Assembly (NCBI RefSeq): GCF_050876985.1 | Contig: NZ_JBPAPP010000001.1 | Source of the DNA: Halopseudomonas sp002296055 | GTDB taxonomy: Bacteria; Pseudomonadota; Gammaproteobacteria; Pseudomonadales; Pseudomonadaceae | DNA: 64,000 bases | Reading direction: 5' to 3' (one strand) | Part shown: positions 34,137-41,750 of the stretch, piece by piece | Layout of the letters: each line of letters starts with the position of its first letter | How positions within the stretch are numbered: position 1 is the stretch's first letter | The notes under the pieces: model-generated | The model's database searches: none | What the model saw: the letters and a program-made list of their open reading frames with translations, nothing else | Told to the model about the DNA's origin: nothing | Program-made: the position numbers and the translations under genes

Positions 34137-34835
34137 TCAGGGCAGCCAGATACGAAACTCACCGCCTCCCAGTGTGCCCTGATTGTTCAGTTCGATGTGC
34201 CCGGCCACGCCGTTGCGACGATGCAGGCGGGCGATGCGCTCGCCAAAGTATAGCCCCAGGCCGGTGCTGCCAGTGCTCATGTTAATGCCCAAGACGTAGT
34301 CTGACTGGTTGTCGAGCATGGCTTGCGGATAGCCAGCACCGTCGTCGCTGATGCTGATCAGCAGTTGCTCTCCGTCCATGCGCGCGGCCAGGTGGATGGC
34401 CGAGTGGGTGTAGCGGATGGCGTTGTTGATCACGTTGCCGACCACTGAGCCGACCAGTTCGCTGTCGAAAAAACCCATCAGCCCGTCGTCGGCCACCTCG
34501 AAGCTGCCCTGTATCCGGCGAGCGCGCAGGATATCGTCGTGGCGCGCCAGCTGGGCCTGCAGAAAATCGTCCAGCTCCAGGTAACTGGGGCGCAGCGGCA
34601 GCTGATTGACCTCCAGTTTGTACAGCCCAAGCATCTGCACCAGCATGCCGTTCAGGCGCATGGATTCGTACTCGATCACGCCGCGCTCGTCAGCATCGGC
34701 CGCCGCCGGTGGTAGCTGGGCGAGCAACTGTCCGTAGGACTGCATCAGCAGGCCGAGGGAGTTCTTCATGTCATGCACGGTGGAGGCGATGACAGTCGAG
34801 AAGTCGAGTTGCTCGTCGTCGTTTCGCGTGCTCAC
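34137..34835 (-). CDS. Sensorless soluble histidine kinase
   Basis: A 232-residue kinase with no TM or input domain. The phosphoacceptor helix has the H-box STVHDMKNSLG near residues 18-28, and the HATPase domain shows an N-box (VVGNVINNAIRYTHSA), a D-box (ISDDGAGYP) and a G-box (STGLGLYFGERIA). It overlaps the upstream response regulator gene by 4 bp, so the two surely work together. With no sensory domain, the input must come from the TPR domain of the partner or from another protein. Confidence 0.88.
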   Translation of the reverse strand: MSTRNDDEQLDFSTVIASTVHDMKNSLGLLMQSYGQLLAQLPPAAADADERGVIEYESMRLNGMLVQMLGLYKLEVNQLPLRPSYLELDDFLQAQLARHDDILRARRIQGSFEVADDGLMGFFDSELVGSVVGNVINNAIRYTHSAIHLAARMDGEQLLISISDDGAGYPQAMLDNQSDYVLGINMSTGSTGLGLYFGERIARLHRRNGVAGHIELNNQGTLGGGEFRIWLP

Positions 34836-36436
34836 AGCGAGTCGACCTTCTCCAGCAGTTTGCGGTAGCGGGCGTGCCGCGGGTCACTGGTGGGCAGGCT
34901 GCGCACTTGCGCCAGGCAGGCACGGCATTCGGTCAGCAGCGCATCGTCCGGTGCCGACAGCAGCAGGCGCAGCAGCGACTGGGCGGTGTTGAGCGCATAG
35001 CTGATGTTGCGTGGCTGGAGTGCCAGAGCGTCACGAAACGCCGCCAGCGCTGCAGGATACTGTTGCTGCTGATAGTTGCGCATGCCCTCCCGGTTGCGCG
35101 CTGCGGCTTCCTCGCCGCCGTGCAGAATGCCGGGGTTGCTGGTTTGAGCAGCAATGCCGGCCATTACCGCAGGGTCGTCGCCGTACATCTCGGCACAGGT
35201 GCCCAGCAGTTGATCGGCCTGCTCACCGCGACCCAGTTCGCGCAGCTGCTCGGCAACGGCGAGGGCGGTATCGGCGCTGAAGAAGGTCTCCATATTGGCC
35301 AGCTTGTCGCCGGCATTGCGCAGCAGCTGTTCGGCTTCGGCCTGCTTGCCGCTGCGGCGCAGCACATCAGCCTGCAGCAGGTCGGCGCGGGCACCCAGTC
35401 CCTGATCGTCCTTCCAGCTACGGGTCAGGTCCTCCAGGGTCTGGCGAATTTCCAGCTGAACACGCGGGTTGGGCGCGGTATCGCCGGCCTGCACCTTGAG
35501 GCTGTCGGCCAGGTTGAGGTGGTGTTCAGGGTTGCGAAAGGCCGAGTGGCGGCCCAGGGTTACCGCCTGTCGGTAGGCGCGCACGGCGCGCTCCGGGTCT
35601 TCGTTGGTGCGCGCGACGCGGCCCAGCTCGGCCTGTCGTTGCGGGTTGTTGGGGGAGATCTTAACCGCCTGCTCAAGAAACACCTGCGCCTTGAGGGTCT
35701 CGCCGCGTGCCAGCTTTACCCGGGCCAGTCCGTCAAAGGCCGCCGGCAGCATCGGAAACTGCTCGATACTCTGCTCGTAGAGCGCCTCGGCCTGGTCCAG
35801 CTGGCCGCGTTGCAGCAGATGGTCGGCCAGTTTCATCAGCGCCCAGGGCAGTGGGCGCTGGGACAGGATACCCTGCAGCAGCTGTTCCAGCTCGTCGTGG
35901 CGTTGCAGGGCCGCCAGCGCGTTGGCCTTGTAGCGTTGGCACAGCGGTGCCAGACGCGGGTCACGTTGCAGCAAGGCGTTGCAAGCGTTAACCACGGCGG
36001 CATGATCCTCGCGGGCCAGGGCGTCCAGGATGGGCGCGAGCACGCGCTTGCGCTCGACCAGTTTGTCGAGGCGCTGCTGCAGGCTGGCGCGGTTGAAGGG
36101 CTTGGTCAGGTAGGCGTCGGGTTCAAACTCAAGCGCGGCCATGACCATTGCCTGGCTGCTTTCGGCCGTGACCATGACGAATATGCAGTGGGGGCTGATC
36201 AGCTTTTCATGGTGCAGCTCTTCGAGCACCTGCTGGCCGTTTTTGCCTTCACCCAGGTTGTAGTCGTGCAGGATGACGTCATACCGCGTCTTGCGGCAGA
36301 GGCTGAGTGCTTCCTCGCCGTTGGCGGCAATGTCGATGTGCTGGGCGGCCATCTGCCCGAGCATGCCCTTGACCGATGAGCGGAAGTCGCTGAAGTCATC
36401 CACTACCAGAAAGCGCATGTTGCTGTAGACGATCAT
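34832..36436 (-). CDS. Response regulator with a TPR output domain
   Basis: A 534-residue protein with an N-terminal CheY-like receiver (FLVVDDFSDFRSSVKGML; phospho-Asp in VILHDYNLGE near residue 55; conserved Lys in AYLTKPFNR near 107). A long helical repeat region (about 150-530) follows, with TPR-like units such as ALMKLADHLLQRGQLDQAEALYEQ, LARVKLARGETLKAQVFLEQA and YQQQQYPAALAAFRDALAL. There is no DNA-binding domain, so output is through protein contacts. The start at 36436 removes a poorly conserved upstream extension; a second ATG at 36418 is also possible. It is coupled to the kinase gene. Confidence 0.88.
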   Translation of the reverse strand: MIVYSNMRFLVVDDFSDFRSSVKGMLGQMAAQHIDIAANGEEALSLCRKTRYDVILHDYNLGEGKNGQQVLEELHHEKLISPHCIFVMVTAESSQAMVMAALEFEPDAYLTKPFNRASLQQRLDKLVERKRVLAPILDALAREDHAAVVNACNALLQRDPRLAPLCQRYKANALAALQRHDELEQLLQGILSQRPLPWALMKLADHLLQRGQLDQAEALYEQSIEQFPMLPAAFDGLARVKLARGETLKAQVFLEQAVKISPNNPQRQAELGRVARTNEDPERAVRAYRQAVTLGRHSAFRNPEHHLNLADSLKVQAGDTAPNPRVQLEIRQTLEDLTRSWKDDQGLGARADLLQADVLRRSGKQAEAEQLLRNAGDKLANMETFFSADTALAVAEQLRELGRGEQADQLLGTCAEMYGDDPAVMAGIAAQTSNPGILHGGEEAAARNREGMRNYQQQQYPAALAAFRDALALQPRNISYALNTAQSLLRLLLSAPDDALLTECRACLAQVRSLPTSDPRHARYRKLLEKVDSL

Positions 36437-36526
36437 GATTGTTCTGTTTTCCGCTGGACCTGTGTGCATTCTAGACGGTTTGGGTCGCCTGCCCGTTCCC
36501 GCTGCCGAGACGGCGGCGGGAGCAGA

Positions 36527-36540
36527 CACAGTATACAGTG
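36527..36540. promoter_or_regulatory. CACAGTATACAGTG palindrome upstream of the receiver-TPR/kinase pair
   Basis: A 14-bp near-perfect dyad (12 of 14 positions symmetric) with a GTATAC core, about 90 bp before the response regulator start. It could be an operator or hold a TATACT -10 on the minus strand. There is no direct support for either. Confidence 0.3.
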
Positions 36541-36572
36541 AAATCAAAAGGCCATTATTGATGCGGTCGGCA

Positions 36573-36594
36573 GAACGGCGTTTTACCGCCGTTC
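36573..36594 (-). terminator. Hairpin after the NAD(P)-binding protein gene
   Basis: Perfect 8-bp stem GAACGGCG / CGCCGTTC with a 6-nt loop, starting 12 bp beyond the stop codon on the minus strand. No T tract follows. Confidence 0.45.
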
Positions 36595-36605
36595 AGAGGT
36601 CGGGT

Positions 36606-37277
36606 TCAGCGGTGACGTACGATGGCGTTGGACTCAATAACATGCCGGCCGGTGGGTGCCATGATCGCCGCCTGCAGCATGGTGGCGGCCACGTCGCTGG
36701 CCTTGACTGCCTGCAAGCGCTTGGGCATGACTGGCTTGAATGCGCGTGATACCAGCAGGCCGACCAGTTCGCCAGGGCGATCTTCGGACCGGGCGCCGTC
36801 CAGCAGCGAGGGTCGCACCAGGCTGAGGGAGCGAAAGTCCATGGCACCGAGGTCCTGCTCTACCTCGCCCTTTACGCGTAAATAAAACGAGCCCGAGCGC
36901 GGACTGGCGCCAATAGAGGAATTGAGCACAAAGGTGCGTGTGCCGGCCCGGCGTGCCAGTCGGGCGCAGGTGCTGACATAGCCCCGGTCGACCGCGCGAA
37001 AGGCCTCGCGCGAGCCGGCGTGCTTGCGGGTGGTGCCCAGCGCACAGACAACCGCGTCGCAGTGCCACCAGTCGGCGTCTTCGGGCAGGTTGTCAAAGTC
37101 GACCTGCGGGTTATCCAGATGGGCGTAATGATTGACCGCCGTCGGCAGCGGGCGGCGCGTGGGCGCCACCACCCGGCTGATCTGCGGATCGGCCAGCGCC
37201 TGGCGCAGTATTTCCATGCCGACCAGCCCGCTGCCGCCGAGCACCAGCAGGGTCTTGCCTGTGTTGTTGTTGTGCAT
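36606..37277 (-). CDS. NAD(P)H-binding SDR-like protein (HTATIP2/YbjT-like)
   Basis: A 223-residue atypical short-chain dehydrogenase. The N-terminal nucleotide-binding motif is LLVLGGSGLVGMEILRQAL (residues 10-28), with VCALGTTRKHAGSREAFRAVD near 80 and FVLNSSIGASPRSGSFYLRVKGEVE near 117, which gives a Ser and a Y-x3-K. The family includes the human HTATIP2/TIP30-like and bacterial oxidoreductase-like proteins; most lack a known substrate. It is monocistronic by appearance, with a hairpin downstream. Confidence 0.85.
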   Translation of the reverse strand: MHNNNTGKTLLVLGGSGLVGMEILRQALADPQISRVVAPTRRPLPTAVNHYAHLDNPQVDFDNLPEDADWWHCDAVVCALGTTRKHAGSREAFRAVDRGYVSTCARLARRAGTRTFVLNSSIGASPRSGSFYLRVKGEVEQDLGAMDFRSLSLVRPSLLDGARSEDRPGELVGLLVSRAFKPVMPKRLQAVKASDVAATMLQAAIMAPTGRHVIESNAIVRHR

Positions 37278-37483
37278 GTTGTCACTCCGATCCGTGGGGG
37301 TTCCTGGCCCTGAGTTACGCGGTACCTTCAGTTCTCTCAGTTAAGCGCTCTGGCGCGCCCTTGGCGAGCGGCTGAAAAATATCGCAACAGCTTGCCACGG
37401 AGTGATCACCTGCAAATGATGGTCCAAGCAGGCACTATGCGGGAGCGGCTGGGCCTGCGTTCTGTCTGGATAAGGAGTCTTGA

Positions 37484-38176
37484 ATGAATACCCAAGGGTT
37501 GCTTGATCAGTTGTTGAAGTCCGCCAGTGGTGCACTCTCTGGTAACAGCAGCACCAATTCGCGCCAGGGCAGTCAGTCCGGCGGTGGCGCCAGCCAGCTT
37601 GGCAGCCTGTTGTCCGGTGCCGGCGGTGGCGCGTTGGCGGCGGGTGCCGTGGGCCTGCTGCTGGGTAACAAGAAGGCCCGCAAGATGGGTGGCAAGGCGG
37701 TCAAGTACGGTGGGATGGCGGCGCTGGGTATGGTCGCTTTCAAGGCGTGGCAGCAGTGGCAGCAGAATAACGCCAACGCGCCACAGGGCCAGCCGCAGAC
37801 GGTAGACCGGCTGCCGGCGTCGCAGCAGGAGCCGCACAGTCACGCCATTCTGCGGGCCCTGATTGGCGCAGCCAAGGCCGATGGTCACATTGATGACCGC
37901 GAGCGTGAACTGATCGACGCCGAGGTGGCCAAGCTAACCAATGACCCGCAGACCCTGCAGTGGTTTGATGCCGAGTTGCGCAAGCCGCTGGATCCGGCCG
38001 AGGTGGCCAGCGCTGCGCAAACCCCGGAAATGGCGGCCGAGATGTACCTGGCCAGTCTGTTGGTGGTGGATGAGCAGAGCTTTATGGAGAAAGCCTACCT
38101 GCAGGAGCTGTCCAGCCAGCTCAAGCTTGATCCGCAACTGATGGCCGAGCTGGACAAGCAGGTGCAGCAGGTTTAA
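37484..38176 (+). CDS. DUF533/TerB-like protein (YebE family)
   Basis: A 230-residue protein with a low-complexity Ser/Gly/Gln N-terminus (1-45), a hydrophobic Gly/Ala segment (GAGGGALAAGAVGLLLGNKKARK) and a C-terminal TerB-like helical domain (LRALIGAAKADGHIDDRERELI near 127 with an acidic metal-type loop). DUF533/YebE proteins are inner-membrane associated and of unknown function; in E. coli the gene belongs to envelope-stress responses. AAGGAGTCTTG precedes the ATG. It converges on cadR with 3 bp between the stops. Confidence 0.88.
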   Translation: MNTQGLLDQLLKSASGALSGNSSTNSRQGSQSGGGASQLGSLLSGAGGGALAAGAVGLLLGNKKARKMGGKAVKYGGMAALGMVAFKAWQQWQQNNANAPQGQPQTVDRLPASQQEPHSHAILRALIGAAKADGHIDDRERELIDAEVAKLTNDPQTLQWFDAELRKPLDPAEVASAAQTPEMAAEMYLASLLVVDEQSFMEKAYLQELSSQLKLDPQLMAELDKQVQQV

Positions 38177-38179
38177 CAG

Positions 38180-38620
38180 TCAGTGACTGTGGCCGACATG
38201 CGAGTCCTCATCCGGCGCCTGCACGCTGCCGCTTGTGCCCAGCTGCTGGATGATGCCGCAGGCGTCGACCGGGTGCGGTGCCGCGCATTGCCGGCGTAAC
38301 TCGATCAGCTGCTGTTGCAATTGGGTCAGCGCGGCAATGCGTTGGCCCACATGCGCGATGTGCTCGTCGATCAGCCCGTTGACGCCGCCACAGGTGGCCT
38401 CGGGCTGTTCACGCAGGGTCAGCAGCTGACGGATTTCCTGCAGCGTCATATCCAGCACGCGACAATTGCGGATAAACACCAGACGCTCCAGGTGGGCCTC
38501 ACCGTACTGGCGATAGTTTCCGGCGCTGCGTCCAGGCGCCGGCAGCAGGCCTTCGCGCTCATAGTAGCGAATGGTCTCCACCGCGCAGTCGGTGCGGTTG
38601 GCCAGTTCACCGATTTTCAT
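38180..38620 (-). CDS. cadR: CadR-type MerR-family metal-responsive regulator
   Basis: A 146-residue MerR protein: winged helix KIGELANRTDCAVETIRYYEREGLLP, dimerisation helix and metal-binding region with Cys in ATCGGVNGL near 79 and RRQCAAPHPVDACGI near 113-123. A short His-containing tail (DEDSHVGHSH) follows, as in CadR of P. putida and P. aeruginosa. It should respond to Cd2+ (and Zn2+/Pb2+) and activate the divergent cadA by untwisting its long promoter spacer. I chose ATG at 38620; the longer reading runs through the cadA promoter and into cadA. Confidence 0.9.
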   Translation of the reverse strand: MKIGELANRTDCAVETIRYYEREGLLPAPGRSAGNYRQYGEAHLERLVFIRNCRVLDMTLQEIRQLLTLREQPEATCGGVNGLIDEHIAHVGQRIAALTQLQQQLIELRRQCAAPHPVDACGIIQQLGTSGSVQAPDEDSHVGHSH

Positions 38621-38637
38621 CTGTGCTCTCCCGTTGC

Positions 38638-38668
38638 TTGACTCTATAGTGGCTACAGGGTTTTTACT
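38638..38668 (+). promoter_or_regulatory. CadR-controlled cadA promoter with a MerR-type operator
   Basis: The dyad ACTCTATAG-TGG-CTACAGGGT (38641-38661, 7 of 9 pairs) lies between a TTGACT -35 (38638-38643) and a TTTACT -10-like box (38663-38668). The long 19-bp spacer is diagnostic of MerR-family promoters. Confidence 0.85.
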
Positions 38669-38698
38669 TGGCAAGAACCTCTTCCAGGAAGCACTGCC

Positions 38699-40867
38699 AT
38701 GTCTGCCGATCAACACTGTCACGCCGACCATACCTGCTGCTCTGGCGCCGCTGCGGTGCCAACCGCCAAGCTGGAGCCGCAACAGGGTAGCGTGCTCAGC
38801 CGTATCCGCATTGTGCAGATGGACTGCCCGACCGAGGAGCGCCTTTTGCGCGGGGTGCTAGAGGCGCGCCCGGAGGTGCTTGAGCTGCACTTCAACCTGC
38901 TGCAGCGGGTCATGACTGTACGCCATTTGCCGCACGGCCTGGACGCCGTACTGGCGGCCATCGACAGCCTGGGCTTCAGCCCCCAGCTGCTTGGTGATGA
39001 ACCGGCGCCTGCCGCGCCCATGCGACCCTGGTGGCCGCTGGTCGTCGCCGGGGTGCTGGCACTGGGCGCGGAGGTCAGTCATTGGCTGGACCAGCCCGGC
39101 TGGATTAGCGCCTTGCTGGCGCTGGCAGCCATTGCGCTGGGCGGGCTGGACACCTACCGCAAGGGGTGGGTGGCAGTGCGCCACCGCACCCTGAACATTA
39201 ACGCGCTGATGAGCATTGCGGTGACGGGGGCGGTGCTGATTGGGCAGTGGCCCGAGGCGGCTATGGTGATGGTGCTGTTCAGCCTGGCTGAGCTGATCGA
39301 GGCGCGTTCGCTGGCGCGCGCTCGCGATGCCATTGGCGGCTTGCTGGCGCTGACGCCGGAGCAGGCCAATGTGCGCCAGGCCGACGGCAGCTGGGCGCAG
39401 CAGCCGGTTGCCGAGGTGCCCGTCGGCGCGCAGGTGCGGGTGGGCCCAGGCGAGCGCATCGCGCTGGATGGCGAGGTAGTGGAAGGGCGCTCCAGCGTCG
39501 ACCAGGCGCCGATCACCGGTGAGAGCATGCCGGTCGACAAGCAGCCGGGGGCGGTTGTCTACGCCGGCACCATCAACCAGTACGGCAGTCTGGTTTACCG
39601 CAGCACCGCTGCTGCTGGTGGCACCACCCTGGCGCGCATCATTGAGGCGGTGGAGCAGGCCCAGGCCCAGCGTGCGCCGACCCAGCGGCTGGTAGACCGT
39701 TTTGCGGCCCGTTATACCCCCGCAGTCTGCCTGTTGGCCCTGCTGGTCGCCGTGCTGCCGCCGCTGTTGCTGGATGGCCAGTGGCTGGACTGGATGTACC
39801 GCGCGCTGGTGCTGCTGGTGGTGGCCTGCCCCTGCGCACTGGTTATCTCCACGCCGGTGACCATCGTCAGTGCGCTGGCTGCCGGGGCCCGCCGCGGCAT
39901 GCTGATCAAGGGCGGTGCTTATCTGGAATTGGGCGGCAAGCTGAGCCTGATCGCGCTGGACAAGACCGGTACCCTGACCGAGGGCCGTCCCAAACAAACG
40001 GACTTTGAGCTGCTGGCCGGGGACTCGGCCGAGCAGGTGCAGCAGTTGGCCGCCAGCCTGGCGGCGCGCTCTGAGCATCCGGTCTCGCGCGCTCTGGCCA
40101 GCGCCTGCGCCCTGCCCCGGTTGGAGGTGGCGGATTTTGCCGCCCAGCCGGGGCAGGGTGTCAGTGGCTTGATTGCAGGGCAGCGCTACCACCTGGGCAA
40201 CAGCCGTTTGCTGACGCAACTGGGCCTGCGCGAAGACGCTCTGGGTTGGCAGGTGCAACTGCTGCAGCGCGAGGGCAAGTCAGTGGTGTTGTTGTGTACC
40301 GATGAGCAGGTGCTGGCCCTGTTTGCGGTTGCCGACACCCTCAAGGCCGGTAGCCGCGATGCGGTGCGTGAGTTGCACGCGCTGGGCATCGATACGCTGA
40401 TGCTGAGCGGTGACAACGCGCCCACGGTGCAGGCCATGGCCACCCAGGTTGGCATCGACCAGGCGCTTGGCAACCTGCTGCCGGCCGACAAGCTGGAGGC
40501 CGTGCGTGGCGAACGCGCGCGCGGACGTTGCGTCGCGATGGTGGGTGACGGCATCAATGACACCCCGGCGCTGGCGGCCGCGGATATGGGCTTTGCCATG
40601 GCGGCGGCGGGCACCGACACCGCGATAGAAACGGCCGACGTTGCTCTGATGGACGATGATTTGCGCAAGTTGCCCGCATTTGTCCGCCTGTCGCGTCAGA
40701 CCGTGCGGGTGCTGCGTCAAAACATCTGGTTGGCCGTTGGCTGCAAGGCCCTCTTCCTGGGCTTGACCCTGATGGGGGCCGCGACGCTGTGGATGGCGGT
40801 ATTCGCGGACTTGGGCGTCAGCCTGCTGGTGGTAGCAAACGGGCTACGGATGCTGCGAGAGGGCTGA
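38699..40867 (+). CDS. cadA: Cd2+/Zn2+/Pb2+-exporting P1B-type ATPase (CadA/ZntA)
   Basis: The 722-residue pump has a Cys/His-rich N-terminus (HCHADHTCC), a degenerate heavy-metal-associated domain (IVQMDCPTEER), eight TM helices, the CPC ion-binding motif at 377-379 (VACPCALVIS), the phosphorylated Asp at 421 (DKTGTLTEG), the SEHPVSRAL HP motif near 459, and the hinge GDGINDTPAL. It exports Cd2+, Zn2+ and Pb2+ from the cytoplasm to the periplasm. It is driven by the MerR-type promoter immediately upstream and the divergent cadR. The AGGA site supports the ATG at 38699. Confidence 0.95.
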   Translation: MSADQHCHADHTCCSGAAAVPTAKLEPQQGSVLSRIRIVQMDCPTEERLLRGVLEARPEVLELHFNLLQRVMTVRHLPHGLDAVLAAIDSLGFSPQLLGDEPAPAAPMRPWWPLVVAGVLALGAEVSHWLDQPGWISALLALAAIALGGLDTYRKGWVAVRHRTLNINALMSIAVTGAVLIGQWPEAAMVMVLFSLAELIEARSLARARDAIGGLLALTPEQANVRQADGSWAQQPVAEVPVGAQVRVGPGERIALDGEVVEGRSSVDQAPITGESMPVDKQPGAVVYAGTINQYGSLVYRSTAAAGGTTLARIIEAVEQAQAQRAPTQRLVDRFAARYTPAVCLLALLVAVLPPLLLDGQWLDWMYRALVLLVVACPCALVISTPVTIVSALAAGARRGMLIKGGAYLELGGKLSLIALDKTGTLTEGRPKQTDFELLAGDSAEQVQQLAASLAARSEHPVSRALASACALPRLEVADFAAQPGQGVSGLIAGQRYHLGNSRLLTQLGLREDALGWQVQLLQREGKSVVLLCTDEQVLALFAVADTLKAGSRDAVRELHALGIDTLMLSGDNAPTVQAMATQVGIDQALGNLLPADKLEAVRGERARGRCVAMVGDGINDTPALAAADMGFAMAAAGTDTAIETADVALMDDDLRKLPAFVRLSRQTVRVLRQNIWLAVGCKALFLGLTLMGAATLWMAVFADLGVSLLVVANGLRMLREG

Positions 40868-41031
40868 CCTGAAAGCGAAACAGAATTTTCACTGGACTAA
40901 GGCTGTTTTCTGCAACAGACTGTTGTCTATGGATGTTGACCATGGTGGTAATGGCTGCCAATTGAGTCAGCGCTTCTTCGAATAAAAACAAGATAGGCGT
41001 GCCGCACTGAATGGCATGCAAGGAGCACATC

Positions 41032-41187
41032 ATGAATTCTCGCTATTCCGCATGGCTGCTGCCCGGCGTCTTCGCCACGGCGCTCTGTGTTGTTAGCCTG
41101 CTGGCATCGGCTCAGTCCGAGTTGGCGGTGCAAACCATCGCCGGTATTCCGGTCGCCCCCTTCGCCGATATTTTCAATCGTTTCTGA
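41032..41187 (+). CDS. Small exported peptide, unknown function
   Basis: This ORF encodes 51 residues from ATG at 41032, with an excellent AAGGAG at 6-nt spacing. The product is MNSRYSAWLLPGVFATALC followed by a hydrophobic stretch VVSLLASAQSEL, a typical signal peptide or single TM anchor, and a short mature part ending in APFADIFNRF. No family is recognised. The ribosome site and signal-peptide structure make it a credible gene. It precedes a DUF2946/TonB receptor/PepSY module by about 100 bp and could be part of it. A hairpin lies 43 bp after its stop. Confidence 0.6.
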   Translation: MNSRYSAWLLPGVFATALCVVSLLASAQSELAVQTIAGIPVAPFADIFNRF

Positions 41188-41230
41188 CGCCGCGCTTGCT
41201 GTCCTGACTTATGGTCCGGCCTCAGTAGAT

Positions 41231-41253
41231 CGCTGCGATCTTTCGTCGCAGCG
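41231..41253 (+). terminator. Hairpin between the small peptide gene and the DUF2946 gene
   Basis: Perfect 8-bp stem CGCTGCGA / TCGCAGCG with a 7-nt loop. There is no T tract; it could be an attenuator or an RNA-processing signal rather than a terminator. Confidence 0.4.
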
Positions 41254-41289
41254 CTGCCGGCCCGTCTGCGCTGCTGCTACACTGCGGCC

Positions 41290-41661
41290 ATGACGCTGAG
41301 CCCCGCCCGCCGATCCCTTACTGCCTGGCTGCTATATGCCAGCCTGCTGCTGAATGTGCCGACCTGTGGTCTGGCGCACGGGCAGATGCTGGGCCTTGAT
41401 CTGAGTGGCGCGGGCATCGTGTTCTGCTCCATGGGCAGTGGCATGATCAACCTGGGCGACGAAGACGCTTCCGGCAGCGGCATGCTGGCGGTCAAGTGCC
41501 CGGTGTGCGCCGTGGTGCTGGGCATGGGCCTGCTCTTTGCGCTGGCCTGGCTGAGCTTGTTGCGGCGCCCGCAACGGCTGCGCCCTTCGGTCGTCTGCTA
41601 TATCCCCCACCCGCGTTATCTCTGGCCCTCAGCCAATCCCCGCGCCTCGCCGGCGTTCTGA
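41290..41661 (+). CDS. DUF2946 family protein
   Basis: A 123-residue protein with an N-terminal hydrophobic segment (LTAWLLYASLLLNV) and a central TM (VLGMGLLFALAWLSLL). It has conserved-looking metal-type residues: HGQMLG, a Cys in IVFCSMGSG, and the CPVC pair in LAVKCPVCAVV, as usual for DUF2946. These genes often lie before TonB-dependent receptors and PepSY proteins for copper or iron uptake, as here. The function is not established. The start is ATG at 41290; a Shine-Dalgarno sequence is weak. Confidence 0.78.
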   Translation: MTLSPARRSLTAWLLYASLLLNVPTCGLAHGQMLGLDLSGAGIVFCSMGSGMINLGDEDASGSGMLAVKCPVCAVVLGMGLLFALAWLSLLRRPQRLRPSVVCYIPHPRYLWPSANPRASPAF

Positions 41662-41750
41662 CCTGTACCGCGTTTTCCATTCGCTGCGCTGCATGACGGC
41701 TTCGGCTACCTGCGCGCGCGAGCCTGTGTACCTGTCAGGAATGACCTTGT

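Noticed and set aside
34874..36379. 501-codon open frame on the plus strand
   Set aside because: Antisense to the TPR response regulator, whose receiver motifs are unambiguous.
38858..40258. 466-codon open frame on the minus strand
   Set aside because: Antisense to cadA, rich in Gln/His/Arg and without motifs.
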